This document shows, in pieces, positions 35,946 through 47,440 of a DNA stretch of 64,000 nucleotides. The notes under the pieces were generated by a model, which was not told where the DNA came from, searched no databases, and saw nothing but the letters and a program-made list of their open reading frames with translations. Location: positions 9,982,001 to 10,046,000 of the forward strand of contig NC_133295.1 of the NCBI RefSeq assembly GCF_005239225.2, in the 5' to 3' direction. How positions within the stretch are numbered: the first letter of the stretch is position 1; each line of letters opens with the position of its first letter. The translations under genes and the position numbers were made by a program. Source of the DNA: Populus alba. Lineage: Eukaryota; Streptophyta; Magnoliopsida; Malpighiales; Salicaceae.

Positions 35946-36223
35946 AATAATAAGGAAGACTCGCACTTGAGGTCTTGTTCCAGCGGTTAAAAAGACTTGT
36001 TTTTTTTCTCTAGCGGTTAAAAAGACTTGTTTTCTTTCTCTAGCGGTTGTCTTTCTCTGTATCCTGAATTCAAACCTTACCGTATACACCTGTCATCCCC
36101 GCGGTGCCTTATATGCTCACTAAATTTGCAGGATGTTCAGTGAGCCGTGGGATTAGTCGTGGTGCGCGCAAGCTGACCCGGACACCCACGTAAATAATAT
36201 TAATAATAATAATAAGGAAGACT
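35946..36223 (+). mobile_element. SINE-like retroposon with 16-bp target duplication
   Basis: AATAATAAGGAAGACT occurs at 35946-35961 and again at 36208-36223, flanking a body of about 246 bp. The body has a tRNA-like head, with CAGCGGTTAAAAAGACTT in the A-box area and TGAATTCAAACC as a plausible B box. A GC-rich 3' part follows (GTGGGATTAGTCGTGGTGCG, then GCAAGCTGACCCGGACACCC), ending in a TAA-repeat tail. A head, a family-like 3' part, a simple-sequence tail and perfect flanking duplications are the hallmarks of a SINE. The 3' part recalls the plant Au-SINE type, from memory. The head contains an internal tandem duplication of about 31 bp. Confidence 0.8.
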
Positions 36224-36633
36224 GTTAATTTGGAATGTTTTTTGTCGTCCTAATGATAGGCCATAACGCCCATTTGTGAGTTGTGAGTCAACTTGTCTTA
36301 AAGCAAAGGAATAAAGCATTTCCTCCTTATCCTCTCATCATGATCTCCGAAGGATCCAATTATTTTTCTTATCTGACCCAAGAGGAAGTGCTTGGTTCAT
36401 TTTCGCAGACCTTCACCATTATTTACTTTAAAATTTGCAAATTCTATTCCATAGAAGTAATATCCCATCATTTAATGATTTAACCGATTGATTATTCTAA
36501 TTAGGGTAGTTAAAAATGATTAAACGCAATTTCAGGATTTGTTCCACCAAAAAAATGTTTTATAAGAGAAATAGTTACTTTTTCATTATTTAAATATGTT
36601 AAAAGAAGATTTTATTGATAACCATAAACGTAG

Positions 36634-36690
<57 letters not shown>

Positions 36691-37699
36691 AAATGGCGTT
36701 AAAGATGCTAAAGCTGAGAAATGGTAATGTTATAATTAGTAAGATTCTAAAAAAAAACAAAAAAAAAATATTTTTTGATGGTTAAAATACTTTATTCCAA
36801 AATAGCTTTTCCAAAAATATCATATCATTCAATGCTTATTAACGAATTTTATTATTATTTTATATATATATATGGATCAATTTATATTCACCTCAACTAA
36901 TTTTTAGGATTTTAAAATTAATAATTAGATAAATTTTTAATGATATTGAAATTTATAACACTCCAACTCTTACTCTTTGATTTTATTGTTGTTATCAACA
37001 CCAAAGAATGGGGTAAATCTTGCTTTTAAAGAAGATATTTTTCTACGAAACAAAAACACCCAAACGGATGGCAATTTATATCCTGAGTGGATGAATGCTA
37101 TCCCGAAGAATACCCTCAAGGGCCTCAACCTAATTTACATTTATATTTATTGAGTGATAAATAATATTATTTAAAAAAAACTATGAATATTTAACTCCTT
37201 ATCGATTGATAATAAGTATAAATAAAGTAAAAAAGTAAATCTTTAATTACCCATTCATCATCCGCATAACACAACATCAACATAAATATTTTTTTGTTAC
37301 GTACACAGCAAGCAAGAGAGGCAATACCAGAATATTGTCGGAACAAGAAACCCATTTTATATATATAAAAAATACATTTATAAAGCAAAGAAGCCAACCA
37401 AACCCTCTCTCTTTAACCCTAACACGCATGCATGTCCTTGTCTTATCACCGTCTTGCTATATCCTATTTCAATAAATTAACCAAAAAGTTTAGGAAAAAA
37501 AACTCAACACGGCTTCACAAGAATCCATTACTCCCTTTTGCATCACAGAACTCTATGATTGAAGATAACAACGATGGTAAATAGATTTTATGTATTGAAA
37601 TTAAAAATAAAACTTTTTTAATTTTTTTTTTATATCTTTTGAGAAAAATCCTCCACCACAATATTGTGGGTACAACTAGGAGAGTTCACGCTGCTATTT
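36224..37699. other. AT-rich intergenic sequence
   Basis: No gene seen. 36646-36687 is an AT microsatellite. 37040-37130 is slightly less AT-rich but without coding features. Downstream of the minus-strand gene that ends at 37988. Confidence 0.5.
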
Positions 37700-37850
37700 T
37701 AGATGTTTGAGAATATGTAATTGTTTTTTTTTAATATATTAAAATAATATATATTTTTTTTATTTTTTAAAAAATATTTTTAACATTGGCATATAAAAAA
37801 TATAAAATAAATTTTCAATAAAAAAATAAATTTTTATAAAATACCATTTG
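37700..37850. repeat. AT-rich MITE-like family, copy 1
   Basis: Core AATATATTAAAATAATATAT and TTTAAAAAATATTTTTAACA, shared with copies at 38696, 43638, 51290, 52682, 53350 and 58755. Confidence 0.55.
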
Positions 37851-37987
37851 AACGGCCGCGTTTCATGGCCGCGCCTATGTCACGGAGTCAACACACACTC
37901 CACTCCATCCGTGACCCTCCTCAGCGAATGTTAGCATCCACGGCGCGCGCGCGCTTCACTTCGCTTCCCTTCTCTTCTCTTCTCCTC

Positions 37988-38503
37988 TTAAACCATAACC
38001 GCCACATCTTTACTCTTCGTCGCATTTACAGCTACCGGCCGACCAGAAGCAGAAACGGAGGCGTAACGGGAGGAGAAATCGCGAAAACCATTATAATCAT
38101 CCAAGTCATCGAAATTTCCATTCTGTCCTCCTGGTCCTTCATCAAAATTCAGCGAATAACTAAAGGGATCGTACTGGAATTTCCCATGGTGCCTTCCGTT
38201 ACCGCTGCCGCTGTTCTTATTCCTATTGAATCTCCGAATGAAGGTTTTCCACTTCGGACCCGCAACAACTTCTGACCACTCTCTTATCTTCTTAAACGCT
38301 CTCATCCCCTTGGCCCACCATTGATTAGGATGAGGGTCATCGCCGTTTGAAGGTGATGATTTGATTCGCTCCCAGAAGCATAATCCAACGCTGGAGGATC
38401 GTCGGGAAGAAAAGCAGGGAAAAAGGAAGCCGCAGCGTGTGTTTGTTAGGAGAGAATTCGACGTCGTTTCTTCTGGGATCGGTTCTGCCTCTCTAAAGGC
38501 CAT
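37988..38503 (-). CDS. Uncharacterised plant-specific protein, 171 residues
   Basis: A single minus-strand exon with ATG at 38503. Features in order: an acidic N-terminus; a Cys-rich LFPCFSSRRSS segment (about 27-38); GLCFWERIKSS; WWAKGMRAFKKIREWSE followed by VVAGPKWKTFIRRFNRN (about 62-95); a Gly/Asn linker; then KFQYDPFSYSLNFDEGP (about 107-123) and an acidic, aromatic stretch before a basic tail. The Trp-rich and FQYDPxSYxLNFDEG blocks read like a conserved plant-only family often annotated as stress-induced or unknown; I know no biochemical function. No signal peptide or membrane helix is visible. Less AT-rich than its surroundings, with a TATA box at a sensible distance, so it is a real gene. 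Confidence 0.85.
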   Translation of the reverse strand: MAFREAEPIPEETTSNSLLTNTRCGFLFPCFSSRRSSSVGLCFWERIKSSPSNGDDPHPNQWWAKGMRAFKKIREWSEVVAGPKWKTFIRRFNRNKNSGSGNGRHHGKFQYDPFSYSLNFDEGPGGQNGNFDDLDDYNGFRDFSSRYASVSASGRPVAVNATKSKDVAVMV

Positions 38504-38619
38504 TTCGATTGATCGAATTCTCTCTCTTCACGAGAGAGTGATCTTTAAATGCGAGACAGACGCAACGGAAAGATACCGGGAACTGACAGCTGCCAGTGAA
38601 GGAAGATTTGAATATTACT

Positions 38620-38626
38620 TTTTATA
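38620..38626 (-). promoter_or_regulatory. TATA box of the 171-residue protein gene
   Basis: TATAAAA on the minus strand lies about 117 bp upstream of the start codon, implying transcription from about 38590 and a leader of about 85 nt that ends with GA/CT-rich sequence before the ATG. Confidence 0.5.
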
Positions 38627-38695
38627 ATTATTTGTTTTGGAGAAACCACGAATATAAAAATCCTTCAAGTGTCTAGTACTTGAGAGAGTGAATAG

Positions 38696-38850
38696 GTAGT
38701 TTTTAAAAGTATTATTTATTTTAAAATATATTAAAATAATATTTTTTATTTTTTAAAAATAATTTTTGATATTAAAATATCAAAATAATTTAAAAATATT
38801 AATTTAAAATAAAAAAAAATTAACTTTTTTTTTAAAAAAACTTTAAAACA
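38696..38850. repeat. AT-rich MITE-like family, copy 2
   Basis: Contains AAAATATATTAAAATAATAT, then TTTTTGATATTAAAATATCA and a poly-A/T right part ending with a CTTTAAAACA-like block, as in the other copies. Directly upstream of the 171-residue gene's promoter. Confidence 0.6.
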
Positions 38851-41800
38851 AAAAAAAAATTCCATAAATTTATATTCACTCAATTGGATAGTTCCTAAAA
38901 AATAGAGTTAGGATAATTTTCTAGGGGATCAAAATTAGAATAAGTTTTTATGAAAGGCAAAACTTAAGTTTTTTACTAGTTTTGAGTCTTTTGAGTTTTG
39001 ACTCTAAAATTTAAGTTTGTTATTTGTCGCAAGGACGTATAATTAATTAATGGTTCCTTTTCTTTTGTAATTAATCTTGAACTCCGAGGACCTGGTTGCA
39101 ATTCAGCTGTATAAATGGAGGGCTAAATTGTAGGCTTGCCTTTGCTTTCCTTTTTAGTGGAAGTGTAATCGATGGGCTGGCGGTGTCTGAGCCTATATTT
39201 TTGGCTTTTATGGAGAGATAAGCGTGGGTTTAAGAGCATTATCTGATAATTAATTATGCCGTTAATTGCTAGAGCGTGATTGTGGGCCCTGGGTGGGGAA
39301 ATGAACAGAGGAGGTAATCAGGTACTTTTCGAGAGACGTTGGGTGGACTTCTTAGTGGGGTCCAGATGAGGTGTCATGACCAGAAAAATTGATTGAATAT
39401 CACCAAGAGTCCATTTAATTTTATCATTGCGGAGCCAGCTGTATCATCAAACGGACAGGAAAGCAGGATGATACCACTTTATGAACTTTGTCTAATGCAC
39501 TTTTGTGGAAATTTTGGTCTCTCCATCCTTTTATAGTTCGGTCCGTGCTCTGCTGCGGACATATCAAAATTCATGTGTAGCCATTTTTCCATGCATGCCA
39601 TAAATAAATAAAAATCTAGTGAAGTTTGGTCTACCTAACAGTTCACACTTCAATTTTTAAACTTAACTTGAATTAAGGTTTGGATTTTAGGTTTTGACTG
39701 ATAATTAAATTATTTAAATTAATTTTTTTTTAATTAAAATAATATTATTTTAGTAAAAAAAAATTAACTCATTACAACCGAATTTTTAACCGGATCTTGC
39801 CTAGTCAACTAATTGGGTCACCCTAAATTTTATCTTATCAATTTTTTTTAAACTCCATTCAATTTTAGCGATTCCAGCTCTAGTTTCAAAATCATGATTC
39901 AAAGATACAAACTAGTCAGCTTGCCAAATAGTTACTCATTTTTATTCTTTTTTCTAAAAAAGGTAAAGTTAGCTGTCATTTTAACAATTGTCTGGCTCTA
40001 GTTCAAATGGGAAACAATGAAGTCTCAATGTATTTAATTGCAACAAAAAAAAAAATCAATGAGTAAAATGAAAAGATGACGAAACATTATACTAACTCTA
40101 GTTAATCTTTGAAATCGATGACCCAACTAATAGACATGATTACGATTGTAAACTCATTTTGAACAGAGAGATTGTCAACTGAAAAAGAAATTGAAGGAAA
40201 ACTTTTATGATGAGGGAGAGAGAAAACTCAGTATATTAGTTAAAATCTTGGGTAAAAAGTAAATAAGAATTTGTACAATAAAAAATATTAGTGATTGGAG
40301 TTTTGAAGAAAATATCATGTATGATATAAAATGAGTGATATTATCATATTTTTTGGAAAAATTCCTCCTCCTTCCTCTATTAAACGCACCAGCCATAGCA
40401 ATGGATGAAGACTTAGAAATTTTGATTTTTCTCCTCCTTTCTTCTCCAAAACTACTTATGGGCATGGGAGCATGATTAGATGATTTCTATCAAGTATAAA
40501 AAACCAAATTACAGAGAGGGGTTGGAACTTGGAAGCTTGGGAATTAGAGAGGGAAAGTGTACAAAAACTTGTAGAGGAAGGGAAAAACGGTGGAATCTTC
40601 GCAAGAAACACAGTCAATTGGATGATTTGGATGTGTTAAGAGATTCCTAACCAGTTAATTTCAATTCTTAGTTGGATGATTATTTTGGGTTTCAAAATCC
40701 TCAATTTACAAATTTTCGGGTTTATTATATTTTATATTGGAACGTTGATTGGGTTGATTTTTATTGGTGTTGGGTTATGAAAATAACGTAGGAAAGGTTC
40801 AATTTGGTTAATCAACATCTAGAATTAAAAAGCCTCAAATCTTTGAATTTCAAGGTTTATGTGGAATTAAAAGAGAAATGTAAAATTTTGTTAATTAGTG
40901 AGTAAATATAATGCATGCAACTTGTCTAGGGACTAAATAGAAGAAAATGAAAACCAATTTCAGGGAATTAGTGGCTGATCATAAATTGAAAATTTGGGGA
41001 AATTAGAAATGTGATCAATTCATGTTGTTTTTGGTATTCTAATGATATGGATAATGTTTGTGATTGATTTCAAATGTTGTAAGGTAGATAATTAGAAGTT
41101 TACTTAATATAATATGGATGTAATGATGGAAATACAATAAATTGTATACATTATGTTGAAATTTATGCTCTAAGGATGTTATGAAAGTTGTGTATTTAGT
41201 GTAATGATAGAAATGTAAAAGATTGAATAAATTATAATGAGATTTTTATGTCCTAATAAAATTATGGAAGTTGTGTGATATGTATAATGATAGAAATATT
41301 AAAGATTGGACAAACTGTATTGAAATTGATGTTCTAATGAAATTATGAAAATGATGTTTTTGTTAAAATTATGGAATTCCAAGGTTAGATCAATGGTTGA
41401 GGGAGCACATACTACTAAATTTTCATGTAGGTGCTCGTTACCTCACCTTTTTATTTATAGTCAATGCAAAGTTTATGTTTATATGTAAAATGCGTCTTAA
41501 AAGGAAATGTAGAAAACCATTTGGGAAAGAACTAAGTCGGCCGCGAATTGCCTCTAATGAAGGTATATGGTATCATAATTCAAACCCAGACTCTGGACGA
41601 GTCAACGTAGTATGTTACGTTGAACAAACCTTGCCTTGTGCTTATATGCAGGGTGCTGTCGTGATGGATACAGAGAGTACCACCACCAAAAATGCAGAAA
41701 AATCCCTGATTATTGCTCATAACAACCTTAACCATATGTATCCTTCTAGTACTGTTTTCCCCCTCTTCTGAATCCTTCAAATGGTTAGGTCAAGGAAATA

Positions 41801-42484
41801 ACTAGTACCAAAATCAGTTTGAGTTGTCACGTTATGACAGAAGCTTGGTGCTGCATTCAAATTTGTAAAAGACACAAGTAACTCAAATCACAACAGTTAA
41901 CCAAGTTTTTTCCCTGAAAAGCTCTAGCTAGTCCCTAATTGGAATTACGTCCTTAGATTAGCAAGAAGCCCGTCAACTAGGTAAACATTTAAAAATGGTT
42001 CTGAATGCATGTCAGGATCCAAAAAAAGACATGTTAAGAGACAGTGTTAAGAGTGAGTGTATAAAAGCCATGCATCTTCCACTCAGCTTTATATTGTAAA
42101 TGAATGACAGGACAAGCGGGCATGACTATTAACATCTCTGCTGGTTAAAAAGTATACTTTCACACTCGTAAGGCACAATGTTGCAGACATTTCCTAGCTC
42201 TAGTCAAATAAACATATAGCCCAGACAAGATTGCCGAAGCATACACAACGTCACGCGAGTAAGAATGCAAAACTAAATTACAGGGCATTCTGAGTACATA
42301 TATATTACCAAATTCAGAATCATGGCACCCAAATCTTAGTTACATAACTATACTAATAGTCAAACATATATGGAAGACCATAAGCAACTCACTAGTAGTT
42401 CTTGCACTAAAGCGAATCCCCTACCTGGACAAATGCCACAACTTAGCACACAAGTTCTAATATCAGGGAAAACAGAATGCTCGC
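38851..42484. other. Intergenic region between the 171-residue gene and NFD2
   Basis: 39040-39600 is of mixed composition without a coding frame and may hold distal promoter sequence. 40140-40480 and 40880-41390 are AT-rich with no supported gene. 41397-41771 is open for 124 codons on plus but has no recognisable domain. 41780-42480 is probably the NFD2 3' untranslated and downstream region. Confidence 0.45.
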
Positions 42485-43394
42485 TCACATACCCACTGCT
42501 CTTCCAAGCTCACTACAGTGAACCTTCCAAAACACAGAGCTAGCATCATCGACCTTCCTGGTATCGATAGCAATAGCCCCAAATATCGCCCTGAAAGCAC
42601 CGCAAACCACTGTGGGAGCAGATGAATTAGTCTTGGGAGAAACTCTAACTACCCTATGCAACCCCAGTCTCATACCTTCAACAGCACACGAAGTGTCCAC
42701 TTTAGCGTTTTCTGATATCCAGCGGTTAAGGTCTTTCGAGGAGATTTCAATGTCCTTTCCAAGGTAATACATAGAGACAGATGTGTCGATCACATTTGAT
42801 CCTAGAATGCTCAATGCCTTATTGTTCTCCTGAGAGAATGACGAGTGTGTCATTGCTCGGCGAAGATAACCAATGTTCTTGAAAGTATAGCTGCAAATTG
42901 AAGAAGCACAACAATGACACTTCTTTTTGGTCCATCAGGAAATAAAAGAAATAGAATCAAAAGGATAAAAATGAAACTTTACAGCGATTATAGCTACTGG
43001 ATCAATATTTATCACAAATTATGCCCTTTTTTTTTTCTAACTTTATCTTTTATGTATAACATAATACTTCATTTAAAGAACCCAGTTTTACATTTGATTT
43101 TCTTGGCAACAAAAATACAATTTTATGATAGAGAAGGAAAAGGGGGAAAAGTTACTCGATTTGATTCTGTAGCGTGTCAAGTGCTGCCTCAAATGGCGAC
43201 GATTTGAGTTTGCTTGATGCTCCAAACTGCATAAATCACAGTCGCAGAGTAAATGAAATCTTCTGATTCTCTTTAATAGCATACCAGGCAAAACACTTTA
43301 GGGCTATTAAAAATAGGGTTTCTGAATATACCTGTGCAAGGGAGTACGTGGACAAGACGACTAGTGCAAAGACAGTGAAACGACAAGAAGCCAT
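42485..43394 (-). CDS. NFD2: NFD2 (nuclear fusion defective 2), RNase III-like protein, three exons
   Basis: Exons in transcription order are 43394-43332, 43226-43156 and 42890-42485, in phase with GT/AG borders, giving 179 residues. Arabidopsis NFD2 is similar in length and is required for polar nuclei fusion in the female gametophyte. The N-terminus MASCRFTVFALVVLSTYSLA looks like a cleavable signal peptide. An RNase III-like fold follows: LDTLQNQIDYTFKNIGYLRR, then AMTHSSFSQENN, ILGSNVIDTSVSMYYL and the C-terminal KVDDASSVFWKVH. The classical signature NERLEFLGD is replaced by NKALSILGS, so the acidic metal ligands are missing and the protein should not cut dsRNA by the usual mechanism. 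The name is assigned by recognition of the protein, not by search. Confidence 0.85.
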
Positions 43395-44547
43395 TTCTCA
43401 CCACCTCTTTCGATCTTTTGAGGATTGAGGTTGCTTGTCTTAGGATTTCGTTCTAATGCTTCTCAGTTCCAGGGAACTTTCCCTTCTATGCGAAGTAGCT
43501 TGACTTTAAGGTTGAACTGAGATGTCAGATGTCAGATGTCAGGTTATGTATGGTCAGTGGGCGCTTTCGAATGTTTTGGTCAGAAGGGATGGGTCCATGA
43601 TCGCAAAAATATTGGATAGGTGGTATTCCTCTACGTAGTTTGTATTTGTAGTTTAAAAATATTAAAGAAAAATTGATTTTTTTTTATTTGTTTTAAATTA
43701 ATTTTTAATATTTTTAAATTATTTTAATATGTTACTATTAAAAATAATTTTAAAAAATAAAATAAATATTATTTTAATATATTTATAAATAAAAAATATT
43801 TTTAAAAACAATCATTATTATATTCATACACAAAAGGATATAATTGACTTCTTTGAATTCTCTCATCAAATTGCAATTTTATTCTTAATTTCGAGATGAA
43901 TAATGAAGATTTAAGTGAAGAGTAAAGATTATAATTAAGTCAACTTTTTTTTTTTTTTTTGCCATGCATTGCATTGTATTATATAATATCAATTTCATTT
44001 CATTTGAATTTAAAAATTCAGATATGCCGAAAGATGGTAGAATAGAATTCCTATCAACTTCCATTGCTCAAAACAAGATAGAAAAGAATTGGGCCCTAAA
44101 CAATTCTTTTCTTGTATAAGCAAAAGCATGTATACAAAAAACTGAGTTCTTTCATCGGTAAACACTACCTATGATGATAAACATATGAACCTGTGAGCTA
44201 CACGGTAATAATATCTATTCCCCCTCTAAACCAGAAGATACATACACCAGCCCTCATTTCCCTGAAATTTAGAGCAACAACAAAAAAGAAAGATAAATGT
44301 TTGATTGAGGCCACAAATTCTTCATCGTCCCATCTTGCGTGACGCAAAGCGCCAGCGTCAAACACCGCAAGAGCATGCATCGAATAAGTTTACATCAGAA
44401 ACCAGCTTCAGGAGAAACCTACTACATCAAAGTGAAAAGGATCATCCGAACAAGCATCTTTCCTGCACCAATCCATATTGACACTGTCGTGCTTGTTCAA
44501 CCTGGGTCATTCATTGCATATAAGAAAGGGCAGAATCACAGTTCCTT
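43395..44547. other. NFD2 upstream region and TPS downstream region
   Basis: 43395-43600 probably contains the NFD2 promoter and leader; a TCAGATG triplicate sits near 43518-43542. 43860-44180 is AT-rich. 44190-44547 is likely the TPS 3' untranslated region on the minus strand. Frames at 44339-44659 on plus are antisense shadows of TPS. Confidence 0.5.
43638..43818. repeat. AT-rich MITE-like family, copy 3
   Basis: Contains ATTAATTTTTAATATTTTTA, TTTTAATATGTTACTATTAA and AATATTATTTTAATATATTT, matching the 53350 copy closely in the same orientation. Confidence 0.65.
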
Positions 44548-47440
44548 TCAGACAACATTATCGAAAGAAACTTGTGTTTCTGTGCTACTTGACTTTGAAT
44601 TTGAAGCATCAGCCAAGCATTGGAGCAAAGCTAATACATCAACAGTATCATCTAGATAGTATCTAGCTTTGCTTGGCTTTTGGCCAACAGTGCATGCAAA
44701 AATCTCTGGAGCTGAAGGGAGTGACGAACCATAAGCTGTGTTTGACATACTTTCAAACATGTCTTCATCAGATCTGTCATCCCCAATGCACAACACAAAA
44801 TCTGGGGGTTTCCCATTAGCAATCATCGAGGAAAGAACCTTCTCTGCAACAAACCCTTTAGTTACTCCCTGCGCATTTTTAAGTTCAATGTGAGACCAAT
44901 TTCAAACAAACAAAAAAAGGAACATGGGAACAAGCCACAAACAAAAAGCCTGCATACCTGTGGTTTTACTTCAATAATATTCTGGCCCCTCTTAACAACT
45001 ACCGGATCATTTGCAAGGACATTTTCCAGATGATCCAACAGTTCCTTTGCCTGGCAAGATCCAAAATCTGGATCAGCATCTTGGTGGTGCCATACCAAGG
45101 CGCTCTCCTTAGTCTCTATATAGGAACCATCAGTGGCCTCTGTATACAATTTCATGACAGGTTCGGCAATGTTTTTCCAATCAAAATCAGCAGCCAAGGA
45201 TCTCGTTTCCCAATCAGACATCCCACTCCACCTACAACGAGAAAAAGCAACCCCTTAAAAAACAGAACTTATACTACACAATGAAATTAGTTGAAAACCA
45301 CTAGCTTCATTCACAATTGCAACGACCTAATCAGCGGAGAAGTTCATTTTACTTAAATGAGTGCTGTGTTTGAACCTTATGTGTTCCATTTAATAGACAA
45401 ACAATGTCTTGCTAGCAAAATTATTAAGCTAGAAATTCAGTATTAATACCTATTAACATACCTCATGAAGTATCCATGTTCAGCTGCTATGCCCAGATTT
45501 TCACATTGAGCAAACCAATCACTCAGAGACTTTTTTCCTCTGCCACTAACTATAAACACATTGTTCCTGGGATCAGAACAAAGATTGTTTAGAACAGAGA
45601 TGACTTCAGGACTGGGGGTTTTAGGAATGGAAGTTTGAGCCACCACTGTTCCATCATAGTCCAAGAATATTGCCCTTTTAGAAGTTCTCTTGTATGCAGA
45701 GATGATGTAATCATTGGAAAGCTTCCTAAAGCTAGGAGAGAGTGACAATATTCTGAAATTCAGACCAAAGCCAATGCCCCAGCAACGTTTACTATAATGA
45801 TCTTCACATGCTCGCGTCAAATCCTGCATAAAACTGCGGGCCCAGTAAGCTACATCATGGGAGCTAACAAAGCGATAGTGCTTTTCATGCCGCAACTGCT
45901 TCTCTAAATCAGGCATGTTGATGGCCACATTCAATGCGTTGGCAACAGCTTCAATGTCCCATGGGTTCACTCTTATCGCTCCACTTAATGATGGTGAGCA
46001 ACCAGTAAACTCTGATACAACAAGTGAACTTGTATGACGCGACCCAGAGGCAACTCCTAAAGCTTCGTCCATCTTCAGCGTACCCTGCCTGCACACAATG
46101 TACTTGTATGGGATCAGGTTCATTCCATCTCTCACTGCATTTACAATGCAGCATTCAGCCAATGCAAAGTAGGCAGTTTTCTCACAAAAGGGGACATGAC
46201 GATCAATCAGGACCACTGGTTCATAGCCTGGAAAACCAAAAGTATCATTTATCCTTTTGGTAATTGTATGTGCCTCCATTTTTGCTTCTTGTACAGCTTT
46301 CCCTGAGCTCCTAGCAGGATTAACAATTTGAACCAAGACTATTTTTCCCCGCAACCCTGAATTCTGCTGCAAAAGATGCTCCATAGCTAATAATTTCAGA
46401 CTAATGCCCTTGAATATGTCCATATCATCGACTCCAACAACAAGCCTTTTCCCCTTAAACTGTTTTTGGATTTCTTTGACCTTGATGGAAGAAGAGGGGT
46501 GATTTAAAGCAGATTCAACTCGACCCATATGAATCCCCACAGGCAAAATTTTGATGTACACTGTGCGGCCAAAATACTCCAGACCAATATGACCACGTTT
46601 GGATTCGTAGTTTAGGCCCAACATCCGGCTGCAACAGGATAGAAAATGGCGAGCATAATCAAATGTATGAAAACCAATCAAATCTGCATTCAGCAGTGCT
46701 TTCAGAATTTCATCTCTCACAGGCAGAGTCCGGTAAATTTCTGACGAGGGGAATGGGCTATGCAGGAAGAAGCCAAGCTTAATTCGATTGAAACGTTTCC
46801 TCAAAAAAGTAGGGAGAACCATTAGGTGATAATCATGGACCCAAACATAATCTTCTTCTGAATTAATCACTTCCATGACTTTATCTGCAAATATTTTATT
46901 AGTAGAAACATACGACTGCCACAGCAATCTATCAAAGCGATTACCATGATCTGGACACATAGGCAGCATGTAATGGAAAAGGGGCCACAGATGATGCTTA
47001 CAGAAACCATGGTAAAAGTTTTTATAAATTTCAGAAGGAATAAATGTGGGTACACAGTTAAATTCCTCCAGCAATTGTTGAGAAACTTCTTCTTGCTCAC
47101 TAGTATCAACATCAACCCTTAGAGATCCCACATAAACAACCTCGGTATTTTCTGAGAAGCCATCTTTCATTTGTAACAGAAGTGAGTCCTCATCGAAACT
47201 GAATGACCATTTGCCAGATTTTAAATCCTTCTGAGCATTCAGAGGGAGAAAATTTGACACTATAATCTTTTTTACAGTTGATGGAGCATCAGAATTGCCA
47301 TCATTAGTTCCATCTCCATCTATGTCAGAAATTATTCCCGGAACAGTCATTATTCTTGGAAGAGCTCTAGGAGCCTGACTGAAATTCATCATGTCCCCAG
47401 ATGCCAAGTCCAATAAACTTATGCAAGAACTTGACACCAT
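44548..47440 (-). CDS. TPS10: Class II trehalose-phosphate synthase/phosphatase-like protein (TPS8-10 type)
   Basis: Coding exons in transcription order are 47440-45462, 45231-44958 and 44868-44548, in phase, giving 857 residues, normal for class II TPS. The N-terminus MVSSSCISLLDLASG and LPRIMTVPG (27-35) are typical of class II and could carry SnRK1 and 14-3-3 regulation. A glycosyltransferase family 20 domain spans about 55-545 (VWVHDYHLMVLP, LGFFLHSPFPSSEIYRTLP, GCSPSLSGAIRVNP). A trehalose-6-phosphate phosphatase domain follows: LDYDGTV with D594/D596, SGRGKKSL, and GDDRSDEDMFE in exon 3. In the synthase loop, N-R-L-P of active enzymes is N-F-L-P (F64), a substitution known in class II members, which are thought to sense or regulate trehalose-6-phosphate rather than make it. 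The ending VSFDNVV and overall similarity place it with TPS8/9/10; the exact ortholog number is uncertain. Confidence 0.93.

Noticed and set aside
37865..38275. Plus-strand 136-codon frame
   Set aside because: Antisense shadow of the 171-residue gene at 37988-38503, which has the conserved motifs and TATA box.
41397..41771. Plus-strand 124-codon frame
   Set aside because: No recognisable domain; composition mixes basic and low-complexity stretches and no promoter or partner exons were seen.
46024..46263. Plus-strand 79-codon frame and other short frames in 44.3-47.2 kb
   Set aside because: Shadows of the TPS coding exons.
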